From the NCBI GenBank assembly GCA_905236065.1, contig CAJONZ010000015.1, forward strand, positions 1-58,116: a stretch of DNA of 58,116 nucleotides, given 5' to 3'. Numbering within the stretch: position 1 is the first letter of the stretch; each line of letters begins with the position of its first letter. Both the position numbers and the translations under genes were made by a program. Below, piece by piece: positions 18,330 through 25,533 of this stretch. The notes below the pieces were generated by a model. That model made no database searches. It had not been told where the DNA came from and saw nothing but the letters and a program-made list of their open reading frames with translations. The DNA is from an uncultured Bacteroidaceae bacterium. GTDB lineage: Bacteria; Bacteroidota; Bacteroidia; Bacteroidales; Bacteroidaceae.

Positions 18330-18364
18330 GTTGTTTTTTGTTTTTTAATTATGTTAATACAATA

Positions 18365-18448
18365 CACAAACCAAGTTTGCATATCTTTTTTTCGTTTTTT
18401 TGAAAAGACATGCAACCGAAGAAAGGTGTTGGTCCGTAGTACTTTGTG
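18365..18448 (-). ncRNA. Candidate structured RNA between zapA and rny (possibly 6S-like)
   Basis: Read on the minus strand, the 130-base gap can fold into one long hairpin. The outer stem is CACAAA/TTTGTG (18443-18448 with 18365-18370). Next comes CCAA/TTGG, after a 10-base bulge on the 5' side. The inner stem is TTGCATGTCTTTT/AAAAGATATGCAA (18403-18415 with 18377-18389), 13 pairs with one G-U, after a 13-base bulge on the 5' side. A bulged rod resembles the 6S architecture, and I recall 6S-type RNAs annotated near zapA, including ssrS in E. coli. The 6S identity is a guess; the hairpin itself is seen. A leader structure for rny is the alternative. Confidence 0.38.
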
Positions 18449-18459
18449 AGGGAATGGTC

Positions 18460-18753
18460 TTATTTCTTGATGACTCCGTCAATCTCTTTTTCAAGATCGT
18501 TGATGGCCTCAAGAAAAGGCGCTGTCTCGTTGCGGTTGTAAATCCGGACGATTTCGACCGCAGTGTTGAGCATTGCCATGGCGTAGTAGTATTTGTCATT
18601 CAACGAGGGGTAGGCAGCACGTAGCTTCTGTACCCGGCTCTGTATCAATGACGCAGCATCGCGGTATTCCTTTTCTTCCTCGGCATCTGCCACTTTCATG
18701 GGAATCAGGATACCGTCAACAGATACTTTTATGTTTAGAACTCTATCGCCCAT
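18460..18753 (-). CDS. zapA: Cell division protein ZapA
   Basis: Small cytoplasmic protein that binds FtsZ and stabilises the Z-ring. The 97 residues begin MGDRVLNIKVSVDG, the beta-strand start of the family. The EEKEYRDAASLIQSRVQKLR segment follows, then a C-terminal helix suited to the tetrameric coiled coil. It lies downstream of a 98-residue coiled-coil gene and upstream of the candidate RNA and rny, a layout common in Bacteroidetes. Confidence 0.88.
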   Translation of the reverse strand: MGDRVLNIKVSVDGILIPMKVADAEEEKEYRDAASLIQSRVQKLRAAYPSLNDKYYYAMAMLNTAVEIVRIYNRNETAPFLEAINDLEKEIDGVIKK

Positions 18754-18848
18754 TCTTTTTGATGTTGTTTACAATGGTAGTTTGCTTTTTTGCCCGTTTT
18801 CTGAACGTGTCCTTATATATTAATAATGTGTGGATGGATTAGAAAAGG

Positions 18849-19145
18849 TTATTGTGCATTGAGCAAATTGATACAATTGTTTACCTCACGAACCAAGTTG
18901 GTGATTTTCTGTTTAGCATCCTTGAAATCGGAGTCGCTAATTTCAATCATCCTTGCCAATCTCAGGTTGTTGTAGTCTTCCTTGTACAGGGCTGCCTGTT
19001 GTTGGAGAGCGTCAATCTCTTTCTCCTTCTTTTCAAGCTCCTCGTACAATTCAGCATTTTCGCGCTGCAGCGCAACGTAAGAAGCGATAAGGCGCCGAAC
19101 CTTCGCATCGAACTTTTTCAATGTGCGTCTGTCTGCTTCTGTCAT
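18849..19145 (-). CDS. Conserved coiled-coil protein upstream of zapA
   Basis: A 98-residue protein, almost all helix. A long coiled coil spans about residues 20-60 (ALQRENAELYEELEKKEKEI), followed by a second helical part ending VREVNNCINLLNAQ. I do not recognise a named family. Small coiled-coil genes next to zapA are common in Bacteroidetes, and by position it could be a ZapB-like or other division partner. That is inference from neighbourhood. The start MTEADRRTLKKF is the first ATG in frame. Confidence 0.72.
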   Translation of the reverse strand: MTEADRRTLKKFDAKVRRLIASYVALQRENAELYEELEKKEKEIDALQQQAALYKEDYNNLRLARMIEISDSDFKDAKQKITNLVREVNNCINLLNAQ

Positions 19146-19180
19146 TTTTGCCGCTTTGCTTTTGGGGGATGTATTTTATG

Positions 19181-19831
19181 TTATTTCTTAATCTTCTTCA
19201 ATGCGGCCAGCTCCTCCTCTTGAGTGGGAGTCGGCTCTTTCTTGGCCAGCATGATAACGTTGTAGGTGTATTCTTTCATCCACTCGGTTGAAAATCCTAA
19301 CGTTTTCTGGTATTGACGAATGGCGAATACAGTTTTTTGTACGCCGGCATCGTTCCAGACATTCTTAGTTGCGATTTCATCGATGGTATTGTTGATTACT
19401 TTTTTCATCATTCCTTTCATGAAGCCAGGAATGCGGAATTTCCATTTGAGAAGATTGCCCAACAACATCATGAGGTCTTCACTGAAACCCTGAAAGGCAT
19501 ACAGATAGCTTTGAACCTGCGTCTGGCTTTTGCATCCTTTTTTAATGCTGAGGTCAATTTCTTTGAAGAAGTTGTCGCTGATGCCATAGAGGTCTTGCAT
19601 CATTTGTTGGCATGCTTTCTTCTCACCTAATCCGAGTTTGTTGTTGATTGTGGGGACGTGCAATGTGCGTTTGAAGGTGGCTAAGTCTGGTAGCATTCTA
19701 ATGTTTGAGATACCGTTGTTTGCCGCAATCACACTTTGGAAATAGACCTTTATGAGGGTCATAAAGTCTTCCATCCCTCCCACATTCTCCTCTTTAGGCT
19801 TTTTTTTGAATAATTTATCTAAAACAATCAT
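19181..19831 (-). CDS. Conserved hypothetical protein (216 residues)
   Basis: I do not recognise this family. It has no signal peptide or membrane segment. It is mostly helical and basic, with a Lys/Glu-rich start (LDKLFKKKPKEENVGG) and end (EEELAALKKIKK). The central part has a Met/Leu-rich stretch (DLMMLLGNLLKWKFRIPGF) and a basic turn (MKGMMKKVI). It is first in the minus-strand run leading to the coiled-coil gene, zapA and rny, 35 bases ahead of the coiled-coil gene. A good -7 element (19915-19922) lies upstream, so this gene probably heads the transcript. Confidence 0.75.
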   Translation of the reverse strand: MIVLDKLFKKKPKEENVGGMEDFMTLIKVYFQSVIAANNGISNIRMLPDLATFKRTLHVPTINNKLGLGEKKACQQMMQDLYGISDNFFKEIDLSIKKGCKSQTQVQSYLYAFQGFSEDLMMLLGNLLKWKFRIPGFMKGMMKKVINNTIDEIATKNVWNDAGVQKTVFAIRQYQKTLGFSTEWMKEYTYNVIMLAKKEPTPTQEEELAALKKIKK

Positions 19832-19914
19832 TTGTCAAATAATACCTGATTTTTTTTGAATGTTACAATCGGGAAGAAAAACGTTCTGTTTTCTGTGTTC
19901 TTCCGATTATTATG

Positions 19915-19922
19915 CAAAGTTA
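19915..19922 (-). promoter_or_regulatory. Bacteroidetes -7 element for the zapA-region transcript
   Basis: The minus strand reads TAACTTTG, matching TAnnTTTG, 83 bases before the ATG at 19831. No clear -33 box is seen. It diverges from the autokinase promoter 72 bases away. Confidence 0.5.
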
Positions 19923-19993
19923 CGCAATTTTTCTATAGAAAGAGAATTATTTCTAAAAAAAATAACGGTGGGAAAAACATTTTTGCGTTTTTT

Positions 19994-20024
19994 TTTGCCA
20001 TGTGCTGAAAAATAGCTAATTTTG
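19994..20024 (+). promoter_or_regulatory. Full -33/-7 promoter of the tyrosine autokinase
   Basis: TTTG (19994-19997), then 19 bases, then TAATTTTG (20017-20024). This is an essentially perfect match to the Bacteroidetes sigma-ABfr consensus in sequence and spacing. The start codon is 79 bases further on, after an AT-rich leader. Confidence 0.75.
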
Positions 20025-20103
20025 CAGCTAAATTTGTAATAATTGATGAATAGGATTGTAGCTTTCGTCCAATTGTAAAGCTTTTTTAATCATTTTTGTT
20101 TTT

Positions 20104-22584
20104 ATGATAGAGAATAATCAATCGCAAGATTTCCAGAATGCAAATGCAGGTGGTAATGAAGAAGGTTCTGGAATTGACGTTCGTGTGTTATGGGAAATAT
20201 TTTTAGGTTATAAATATTGGTTTTGTGCTTCTGTATTAGCCTGCCTTGTCGCTGCTTTTGTGTATCTGAGATATGCAACGCCCATATATCAAGTGACTAC
20301 AAAGGTTCTGATTAAAGATAAGGAAAACCGCCGTTATTTGCAAAACTCCATCGGTAACACATTTTCCGAAATGGGTTTGATGAACAATAGTAATGGTTTC
20401 GACAATGAGCTTGAAATCATTGGTAGTAAGACCCTCAACAGAAGAGCTGTCAAGGATCAGAAATCATACGTTTCCTATTTCACGGAAGGAAAAGTAAAGA
20501 CCATTGAGATTTATTCCAAGGAATCTCCTTACTTGGTTGATATGGACGAGGAAGTGATAGACACCCTGAACGTGTCTATAGCCTTGCGTCTTGAGCCGAA
20601 AGATGATGGACTCCTCACCACGGTGGAAGTACGAGACTTTAAGACGGAAAAGATGGTCAAGGCTTTCCCCTCTTATATTGATACTCCTTTCGGACGTGTG
20701 ACTATTGACCGCAATCCTTTGGTTTTTAAGGATGCGGAAAGCCCGATGGAAGTCCATATCAGTCCAATTGACCCTGTGGCTCAACGTATGGCTAATGTCA
20801 TTTCTGTGGCAGCTACTTCCAAGACGACGACCGTTGCCCAGCTTACCGTGAATGACAACTTGCCTGAGCGCAGTGCCGACTATTTGCAGCAGTTGGTAAA
20901 AGAGTATAACAAGGATGCAGATACTGACAACAACACTGAGGCTACCCGCACTGCAGAGTTCGTGGAAGAGCGTTTGGGCGAAATCAGCAAGGAGTTGAAC
21001 ATGACCGAGGCTGAGATTGAGCAGTACAAGCGCAGTAGCGGCATCGTTGATTATAAGGCAGACGCAACCATCAATGCCACTCAGAACATCCAGTATGAGC
21101 AGATGGTAGTGGAGGCAAGCACTCAGTTGAGCCTTGTGAACTACCTCGTGGAATATGTAAACAAGCGTGAGAACCATCTCCAGACTATTCCCTCAAATGT
21201 GGGCATCACCGATCCATCATTAAGTCAGTCTATCACAAAATACAACGAAATCATCATCGAACGCAATCGTCTGTTGCGTTCCGCTTCCGAGAATTCACCT
21301 GCGGTTACTGCTATTACCAGCGAGGCTGAGTCTTATTTTACGGCTGTAAAGTCATCTCTGGCGAGTGCGCAGCGTCAGTACACGATGAAGAAGAACGATT
21401 TGCAGAACCAGCAGAACAAATACTCTTCCCGTCTTACCTCTTCTCCGACGAAGGAGCGTGCCATCATCGACATGGGACGTCAACAGGAGGTAAAGGCACA
21501 GCTTTACATCATGCTTCTGCAGAAGCGTGAGGAAAACCTCATTACGCTGCACTCTTCTGCCTACAAGGCAAAGGTCATTGAGGATCCTATCATCTCTGGC
21601 CCCGTTTCTCCAAAGCGCAACATCATCATGCTTGCAGCCCTGCTCTTGGGTCTTGCCTTACCTTATATATATATATTCCTGCGCGAATTCTTCAGCTATC
21701 GCATCGAAGGCAAGGAAGACTTGGCAAAAGATTGTGCCGTACCGTTCTTTGGCTCTGTCCCCAATGTGAAGGCATTGCAAAGTGGCACACGTACCATTGT
21801 GCTTGAAGAGAACCGCAACAGTCTGATGATGGAGGTCTATCGCTCTTTACGTTCAAACCTCCCATTCGTCTTGAAACCAGGCCAAAAGGTAATCCTCTTT
21901 ACCTCCACTTCTTCGGGTGAAGGAAAGACGGTGACAGCAGCCAACCTTGCAACCAGTATTGCTTTCGTCGGCAAGAAAGTCCTCCTGGTTGGTCTTGACA
22001 TCCGAAAGCCGCGTCTGGCAGGTCTGTTCGAAATCGAGGACACCGAGAAGGGTATCTCTAACTTCCTTGCCCGCGAGGCCGATGATTACCCATATCTTGA
22101 AAAACTGATTCACACGACCAAGATAAGTCCCAACCTTCATGTTCTTCCTGCAGGCTCCATTCCTCCAAACCCATCGGAGTTGCTTGAGCGCGAGAACCTT
22201 TCTTCTGCAATTAACTATCTGAAGACCAAGTACGACTACGTTATTCTTGATACCGCTCCTATCGGTATGGTTTCCGATACTTATTCCATTGCGAAGAACG
22301 CCGACCTCACACTCTATGTCGTTCGTGTTAACTTCACCTTGAAGTCCGACATTGGTTTGATTAATGCGTTGAATGCTGACAAGCGCCTGCCGAACATGAA
22401 CATCATTATCAACGGTGTTGAAACACAGGGTTCTGGCTATGGCTACAAGCGCTACGGCCACTATGGTTATGGCTATGGAAAATATGGCTACGGCAAGGGC
22501 TACGGTTACGGCTATGGATATGGTTATGGCTACGGTTACGGCTATGGATATGGCAACACTGGCAAAAAGCTTGAGGAGGTATAA
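20104..22584 (+). CDS. Polysaccharide biosynthesis tyrosine autokinase (Wzc-like)
   Basis: Inner-membrane bacterial tyrosine kinase that controls capsule or exopolysaccharide chain length and export. The 826 residues run as follows: cytoplasmic start, first membrane helix (about 37-57), Wzz-type periplasmic domain with a long coiled coil (to about 500), second membrane helix (about 505-530), and a cytoplasmic kinase domain. That domain has Walker A STSSGEGKT (about 601-609), the A' motif LLVGLDIRKPR and Walker B YVILDTAP. The tail is a tyrosine cluster of 17 Tyr in about 42 residues, mostly GY repeats, the expected site of autophosphorylation. A HAD-like gene follows after 2 bases. The Wza-like exporter and Ugd lie about 20 kb away. 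Confidence 0.94.
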   Translation: MIENNQSQDFQNANAGGNEEGSGIDVRVLWEIFLGYKYWFCASVLACLVAAFVYLRYATPIYQVTTKVLIKDKENRRYLQNSIGNTFSEMGLMNNSNGFDNELEIIGSKTLNRRAVKDQKSYVSYFTEGKVKTIEIYSKESPYLVDMDEEVIDTLNVSIALRLEPKDDGLLTTVEVRDFKTEKMVKAFPSYIDTPFGRVTIDRNPLVFKDAESPMEVHISPIDPVAQRMANVISVAATSKTTTVAQLTVNDNLPERSADYLQQLVKEYNKDADTDNNTEATRTAEFVEERLGEISKELNMTEAEIEQYKRSSGIVDYKADATINATQNIQYEQMVVEASTQLSLVNYLVEYVNKRENHLQTIPSNVGITDPSLSQSITKYNEIIIERNRLLRSASENSPAVTAITSEAESYFTAVKSSLASAQRQYTMKKNDLQNQQNKYSSRLTSSPTKERAIIDMGRQQEVKAQLYIMLLQKREENLITLHSSAYKAKVIEDPIISGPVSPKRNIIMLAALLLGLALPYIYIFLREFFSYRIEGKEDLAKDCAVPFFGSVPNVKALQSGTRTIVLEENRNSLMMEVYRSLRSNLPFVLKPGQKVILFTSTSSGEGKTVTAANLATSIAFVGKKVLLVGLDIRKPRLAGLFEIEDTEKGISNFLAREADDYPYLEKLIHTTKISPNLHVLPAGSIPPNPSELLERENLSSAINYLKTKYDYVILDTAPIGMVSDTYSIAKNADLTLYVVRVNFTLKSDIGLINALNADKRLPNMNIIINGVETQGSGYGYKRYGHYGYGYGKYGYGKGYGYGYGYGYGYGYGYGYGNTGKKLEEV
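22498..22554 (+). repeat. 30-bp tandem repeat encoding the GY tail
   Basis: A 30-base unit (22498-22527) is followed directly by a second copy, identical over its first 26 bases (22528-22553). The units encode alternating Gly-Tyr. Gain or loss of a unit would change the tail by five tyrosines without shifting frame. Confidence 0.85.
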
Positions 22585-22586
22585 TC

Positions 22587-23021
22587 ATGGTAATTGCTGT
22601 AGATTTTGACGGCACAATCGTGGAGCATTGCTATCCTAACATTGGAGAGGAACGCCCCTATGCGACAGAAATACTGAAAAAGCTCATTGCGGACAGACAT
22701 AAGCTCATCTTATGGACTGTCCGCGAGGGCAAGTTGTTGGACGAAGCCGTAAATTGGTGTGCGGAGCGGGGTGTGACATTCTATGCCGTCAACAGTGATT
22801 CCTCCGATATGTTTAAAGAGGCCAAGGACAAGAACTTCTCCTGCAAGCTGAATGCAGACTATTTTATTGACGACAAGAACATTGGTGGTCTGCCCGACTG
22901 GCCCACAATCTACAAGATTATCACAACGGGCCTGTCTTACAGACATATTCTATACAAACGAATCAGGGAAGAATTTGTAGAGCAGCGTCCTCCCTCTCCA
23001 AAATGGATGTTTTGGAAGTGA
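22587..23021 (+). CDS. HAD-superfamily hydrolase-like protein
   Basis: A 144-residue cytoplasmic protein. The first HAD motif DxDGT is at residues 6-10 (VDFDGTIV), and the late acidic pair appears in ADYFIDDKNIGG. LILWTVREGK supplies the second motif, with Thr in place of Ser. There is no cap domain, so it is a minimal HAD, similar to the BT0820-type proteins of Bacteroides. The substrate is unknown. The ATG is 2 bases after the autokinase stop, so they share a transcript. A phosphatase acting in the polysaccharide pathway is possible but unproven. Confidence 0.82.
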   Translation: MVIAVDFDGTIVEHCYPNIGEERPYATEILKKLIADRHKLILWTVREGKLLDEAVNWCAERGVTFYAVNSDSSDMFKEAKDKNFSCKLNADYFIDDKNIGGLPDWPTIYKIITTGLSYRHILYKRIREEFVEQRPPSPKWMFWK

Positions 23022-23045
23022 TTTGTTTACTTAACAACAATTTTT

Positions 23046-23105
23046 ATGGATTCAGACAGTTATCCGGCGGTAAGCAGTGACCGCATTCCTGGCGACAACA
23101 TTTAG
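23046..23105 (+). CDS. Possible 19-codon small ORF
   Basis: An ATG in the gap between the HAD-like gene and the CNNM gene opens a 19-codon frame (MDSDSYPAVSSDRIPGDNI) ending in TAG, 18 bases before the CNNM ATG. It is GC-richer than the flanking AT-rich spacer. It may be a leader peptide or chance; nothing confirms translation. Confidence 0.2.
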   Translation: MDSDSYPAVSSDRIPGDNI

Positions 23106-23123
23106 TTAATATTATTGAACATC

Positions 23124-24191
23124 ATGGAATTAATAATTATTTATATGATGTTGTCGCTCGTCATTTCAGCAATGTGCTCATTGCTTGAAGCGACACTTCT
23201 TTCAACCCCCTTATCGTTCGTAACCACCTTGGAAACACAGAAAGTCAAGGGGTGGGAACTTTTGAAGCAGTATAAGACAAACATCGACCGTCCTATCTCT
23301 GCCATTCTCGTAGTCAACACCGTAGCAAACACCGTGGGTGCTTCCCTCGTCGGTTCGCAGGCTGCCAACTATGCGGCTGAGGTTTTCCAGACGAATCATG
23401 ATGTCAGCCTCTTCATTGGTGGCGTTTCTGGTGTTTTCACCTTCCTGATACTTGTTTTTTCTGAGATATTCCCAAAAACCATCGGTTCAACCTATTGGCG
23501 CAAACTGGCCCTGCCTGCTTGTCAGGTCATTAGGGTGCTGATTGGGCTTTCGTGGGTGGTCGTCGTCATCCTGGAGAAACTGACCCATCGCATTTCCGAC
23601 AACACCCAGCAAGAGTCTGTCACCCGCGACGAGGTGGCGGCCATGGTTACCGTAGGAGCCGAGGAAGGCGTTCTTGAGAAAAAGGAGAACCGCATGATTC
23701 AGCACCTGCTGAACCTCGACAACATCACCGCCCATGAGATTATGACCCCGAGTGTGGTCGTAACTATGGCCGAGGAAGAGATGACGCTCCGCGAATTCTA
23801 TCAGAATGAGGAGTTTAAGAATCACTCCCGCATCCCTGTCTATAAGGGCGACGAGAGTGACTACATCACTGGCTACGTGTTGCGGCAAACCATCCTTGAA
23901 CGCTTGGCCGAGGACAAGTTCGACATTACCCTGGGCGAACTGGCCCGTCCCATCCTCTCCTTCAGCGAGGACGAGGAGGTTTCCGACATCTGGGAAAAAC
24001 TCTTGGAAAAGAAGGAGCATATCAGCATTATCATCGACGAGTACGGCTGTTTCCGTGGTCTTGTTACCATGGAGGACGTCATCGAGACCATGCTCGGCTA
24101 CGAGATTGTCGATGAGAAAGATGAAGTGGTCGATATGCAGGAGCTTGCCAAAGCCCAATGGAAGCAGATGAAGAAGCAGCAACACACGTAA
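23124..24191 (+). CDS. CNNM/CBS-domain transporter-like protein
   Basis: Inner-membrane protein of the CNNM (DUF21) family, related to Mg2+/Co2+ efflux proteins and 'hemolysin C'-type proteins. The DUF21 domain has about four membrane segments (to about residue 160) including the conserved VVNTVANTVGASLVGSQA stretch. A CBS pair follows (about 200-325, with NITAHEIMTPSVVV and IIIDEYGCFRGLVTMEDVIETMLG). The usual CorC_HlyC C-terminal domain is absent; the protein ends soon after the CBS pair at 355 residues. I chose ATG 23124 over a TTG three codons earlier. tcdA follows after 16 bases. Confidence 0.85.
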   Translation: MELIIIYMMLSLVISAMCSLLEATLLSTPLSFVTTLETQKVKGWELLKQYKTNIDRPISAILVVNTVANTVGASLVGSQAANYAAEVFQTNHDVSLFIGGVSGVFTFLILVFSEIFPKTIGSTYWRKLALPACQVIRVLIGLSWVVVVILEKLTHRISDNTQQESVTRDEVAAMVTVGAEEGVLEKKENRMIQHLLNLDNITAHEIMTPSVVVTMAEEEMTLREFYQNEEFKNHSRIPVYKGDESDYITGYVLRQTILERLAEDKFDITLGELARPILSFSEDEEVSDIWEKLLEKKEHISIIIDEYGCFRGLVTMEDVIETMLGYEIVDEKDEVVDMQELAKAQWKQMKKQQHT

Positions 24192-24207
24192 AAATGTACC
24201 ATTTACC

Positions 24208-24954
24208 ATGTGCAAAGAACCAGTTGCCGTTCGGCAAGGTCTGATCTTTCAGCGTGAGGAACTCCTTTTAGGCTCTGATACCCTGGCTGCAATCGCCAGC
24301 CAGCGTGTCATTCTTTTTGGTGTGGGCGGCGTCGGTTCTTGGTGTGCCGAAAGCCTCGTTCGCTCCGGCATCCACCACCTGACGATTGTCGATAGCGACT
24401 GCGTCTGTGCCAGCAATATCAACCGCCAGCTTCCGGCTACCACCAAGACCCTTGGTCAACCCAAGGTAGAGGTCTTGCGCCAGCGTCTGCTCGACATCAA
24501 CCCTGCCGCCGAGATTACCGCCCTGCAAGCCACCTACAACGCCGAGACTTCTCCTTCTTTTCAGCTTGAAACCTACGACTACATCATCGATGCCATCGAC
24601 TCGCTGAAAGACAAAGCCCACCTCATTCTCACGGCGACTTCCACTCCTGCCGTGCTCTTTTCTTCCATGGGGGCCGCCCTCAAAATGGATCCCACCCGCA
24701 TCAGTGTGGCCGAGTTCTGGAAGGTGAAAGGTTGTCCCCTCGGAGCCGCCCTTCGCCGCCGTTTCAAGCACGTCAAAACCTTCCCCACCAAAAAGTTCCG
24801 TTGTGTCTATAGCGAGGAACTCCGTAAGAATCAGGGAACAAGCGAAGAACGTGCCAATGGTACCATCTGCCATGCCACCGCCATCTTCGGCCTCACCCTC
24901 TCCAGCCTTGTCATCATGGATATAGAACGAAAGGTGCAGGAGAGTCTGGCTTAA
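24208..24954 (+). CDS. tcdA: tRNA threonylcarbamoyladenosine dehydratase TcdA
   Basis: E1-like ATP-dependent enzyme that cyclises t6A37 of tRNA to ct6A (E. coli TcdA/YgdL/CsdL). The 248 residues begin with the adenylation fold: GVGGVGSWCAE nucleotide-binding loop, IVDSDCVCASNINRQL, and KVEVLRQRLLDINP. YIIDAIDSLKDK follows in the middle. FGLTLSSLVIMDI near the C-terminus is membrane-like, as in the family. ThiF and MoeB are the alternatives, but the INRQLPATTKTLGQPK pattern and lack of zinc CxxC pairs favour TcdA. It converges on DUF721 across the second 22-bp repeat element. Confidence 0.88.
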   Translation: MCKEPVAVRQGLIFQREELLLGSDTLAAIASQRVILFGVGGVGSWCAESLVRSGIHHLTIVDSDCVCASNINRQLPATTKTLGQPKVEVLRQRLLDINPAAEITALQATYNAETSPSFQLETYDYIIDAIDSLKDKAHLILTATSTPAVLFSSMGAALKMDPTRISVAEFWKVKGCPLGAALRRRFKHVKTFPTKKFRCVYSEELRKNQGTSEERANGTICHATAIFGLTLSSLVIMDIERKVQESLA

Positions 24955-25028
24955 AGACACTCCTATGACCCTTTCATCTTCTTCATCCTCAAGTCCTTCT
25001 GTTTTTATTTCAAACTGTTTCAAAAATC

Positions 25029-25128
25029 ACGCAGTACTCTTTCCGATTTCACGCAGAACTCTATTGGAGACAACGCAGAACTCTTTAAATGAATACAGTT
25101 CTGCGTCGTCTCAGATACAGTTCAGCGT
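25029..25128. repeat. 22-bp periodic direct/inverted repeat element, copy 2
   Basis: Direct cores ACGCAGTACTCT (25029), ACGCAGAACTCT (25051) and ACGCAGAACTCT (25073) are each followed by a 10-base spacer. In the same register come inverted cores ACAGTTCTGCGT (25095-25106) and ACAGTTCAGCGT (25117-25128). The element sits between convergent tcdA and DUF721. The rest of 24955-25189 shows no gene. Confidence 0.9.
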
Positions 25129-25189
25129 CATTTTCGGTCCTTTGAATATTCAAAGAGTTGTAATCTGTAAAGAGATATAAAAGAGGGGA

Positions 25190-25480
25190 CTAATAAAATC
25201 GGATGTCGGTGATGACCTGTGTGCCGACGGCGGCGTTGAGCTGTTGGACTATTTTTGTGCGACTCATGTTGAGTTCCTGCCGTAGCACGGAAGACTTGAG
25301 CTCCACGTTCAGCGTCTGGTTTTTGATGAACGTGTTGCCGATGTAGCGCGAGATGCCATGTCCCAACACGTCCTCCAACGCCTTCATCAATTTGAATTGG
25401 TTGTAAGGGGTCTCAAGCCCTTCCTCACGAAGGAATTGCTGAATGACTTTTCCGATGGGTTCTGTGTTGCTTTTGCGCAT
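25190..25480 (-). CDS. DUF721 domain protein
   Basis: A 96-residue cytoplasmic protein of the DUF721 family. The pattern is typical: an N-terminal helix (EPIGKVIQQFLREEGLE), then LNVELKSSVLRQELNMSRTKIVQQLN, in which the SSVLRQEL segment is the family hallmark. Its function is unknown. In actinobacteria and Bacteroidetes it often lies beside recF or gyrB, as here, downstream of recF with a 53-base gap. That suggests a link to DNA replication or repair by association only. The leader carries CTTTAACTTTCAACTTTCC just before the ATG. Confidence 0.85.
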   Translation of the reverse strand: MRKSNTEPIGKVIQQFLREEGLETPYNQFKLMKALEDVLGHGISRYIGNTFIKNQTLNVELKSSVLRQELNMSRTKIVQQLNAAVGTQVITDIRFY

Positions 25481-25533
25481 CTTGGAAAGTTGAAAGTTAA
25501 AGGTTGAAAAAGAAAAGTGAAAACAGTCCCCTC

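Noticed and set aside
22432-22562. CRISPR array or non-coding satellite at the GY-repeat DNA
   Set aside because: The repeats are directly adjacent, in frame and inside the autokinase gene, with no unique spacers.
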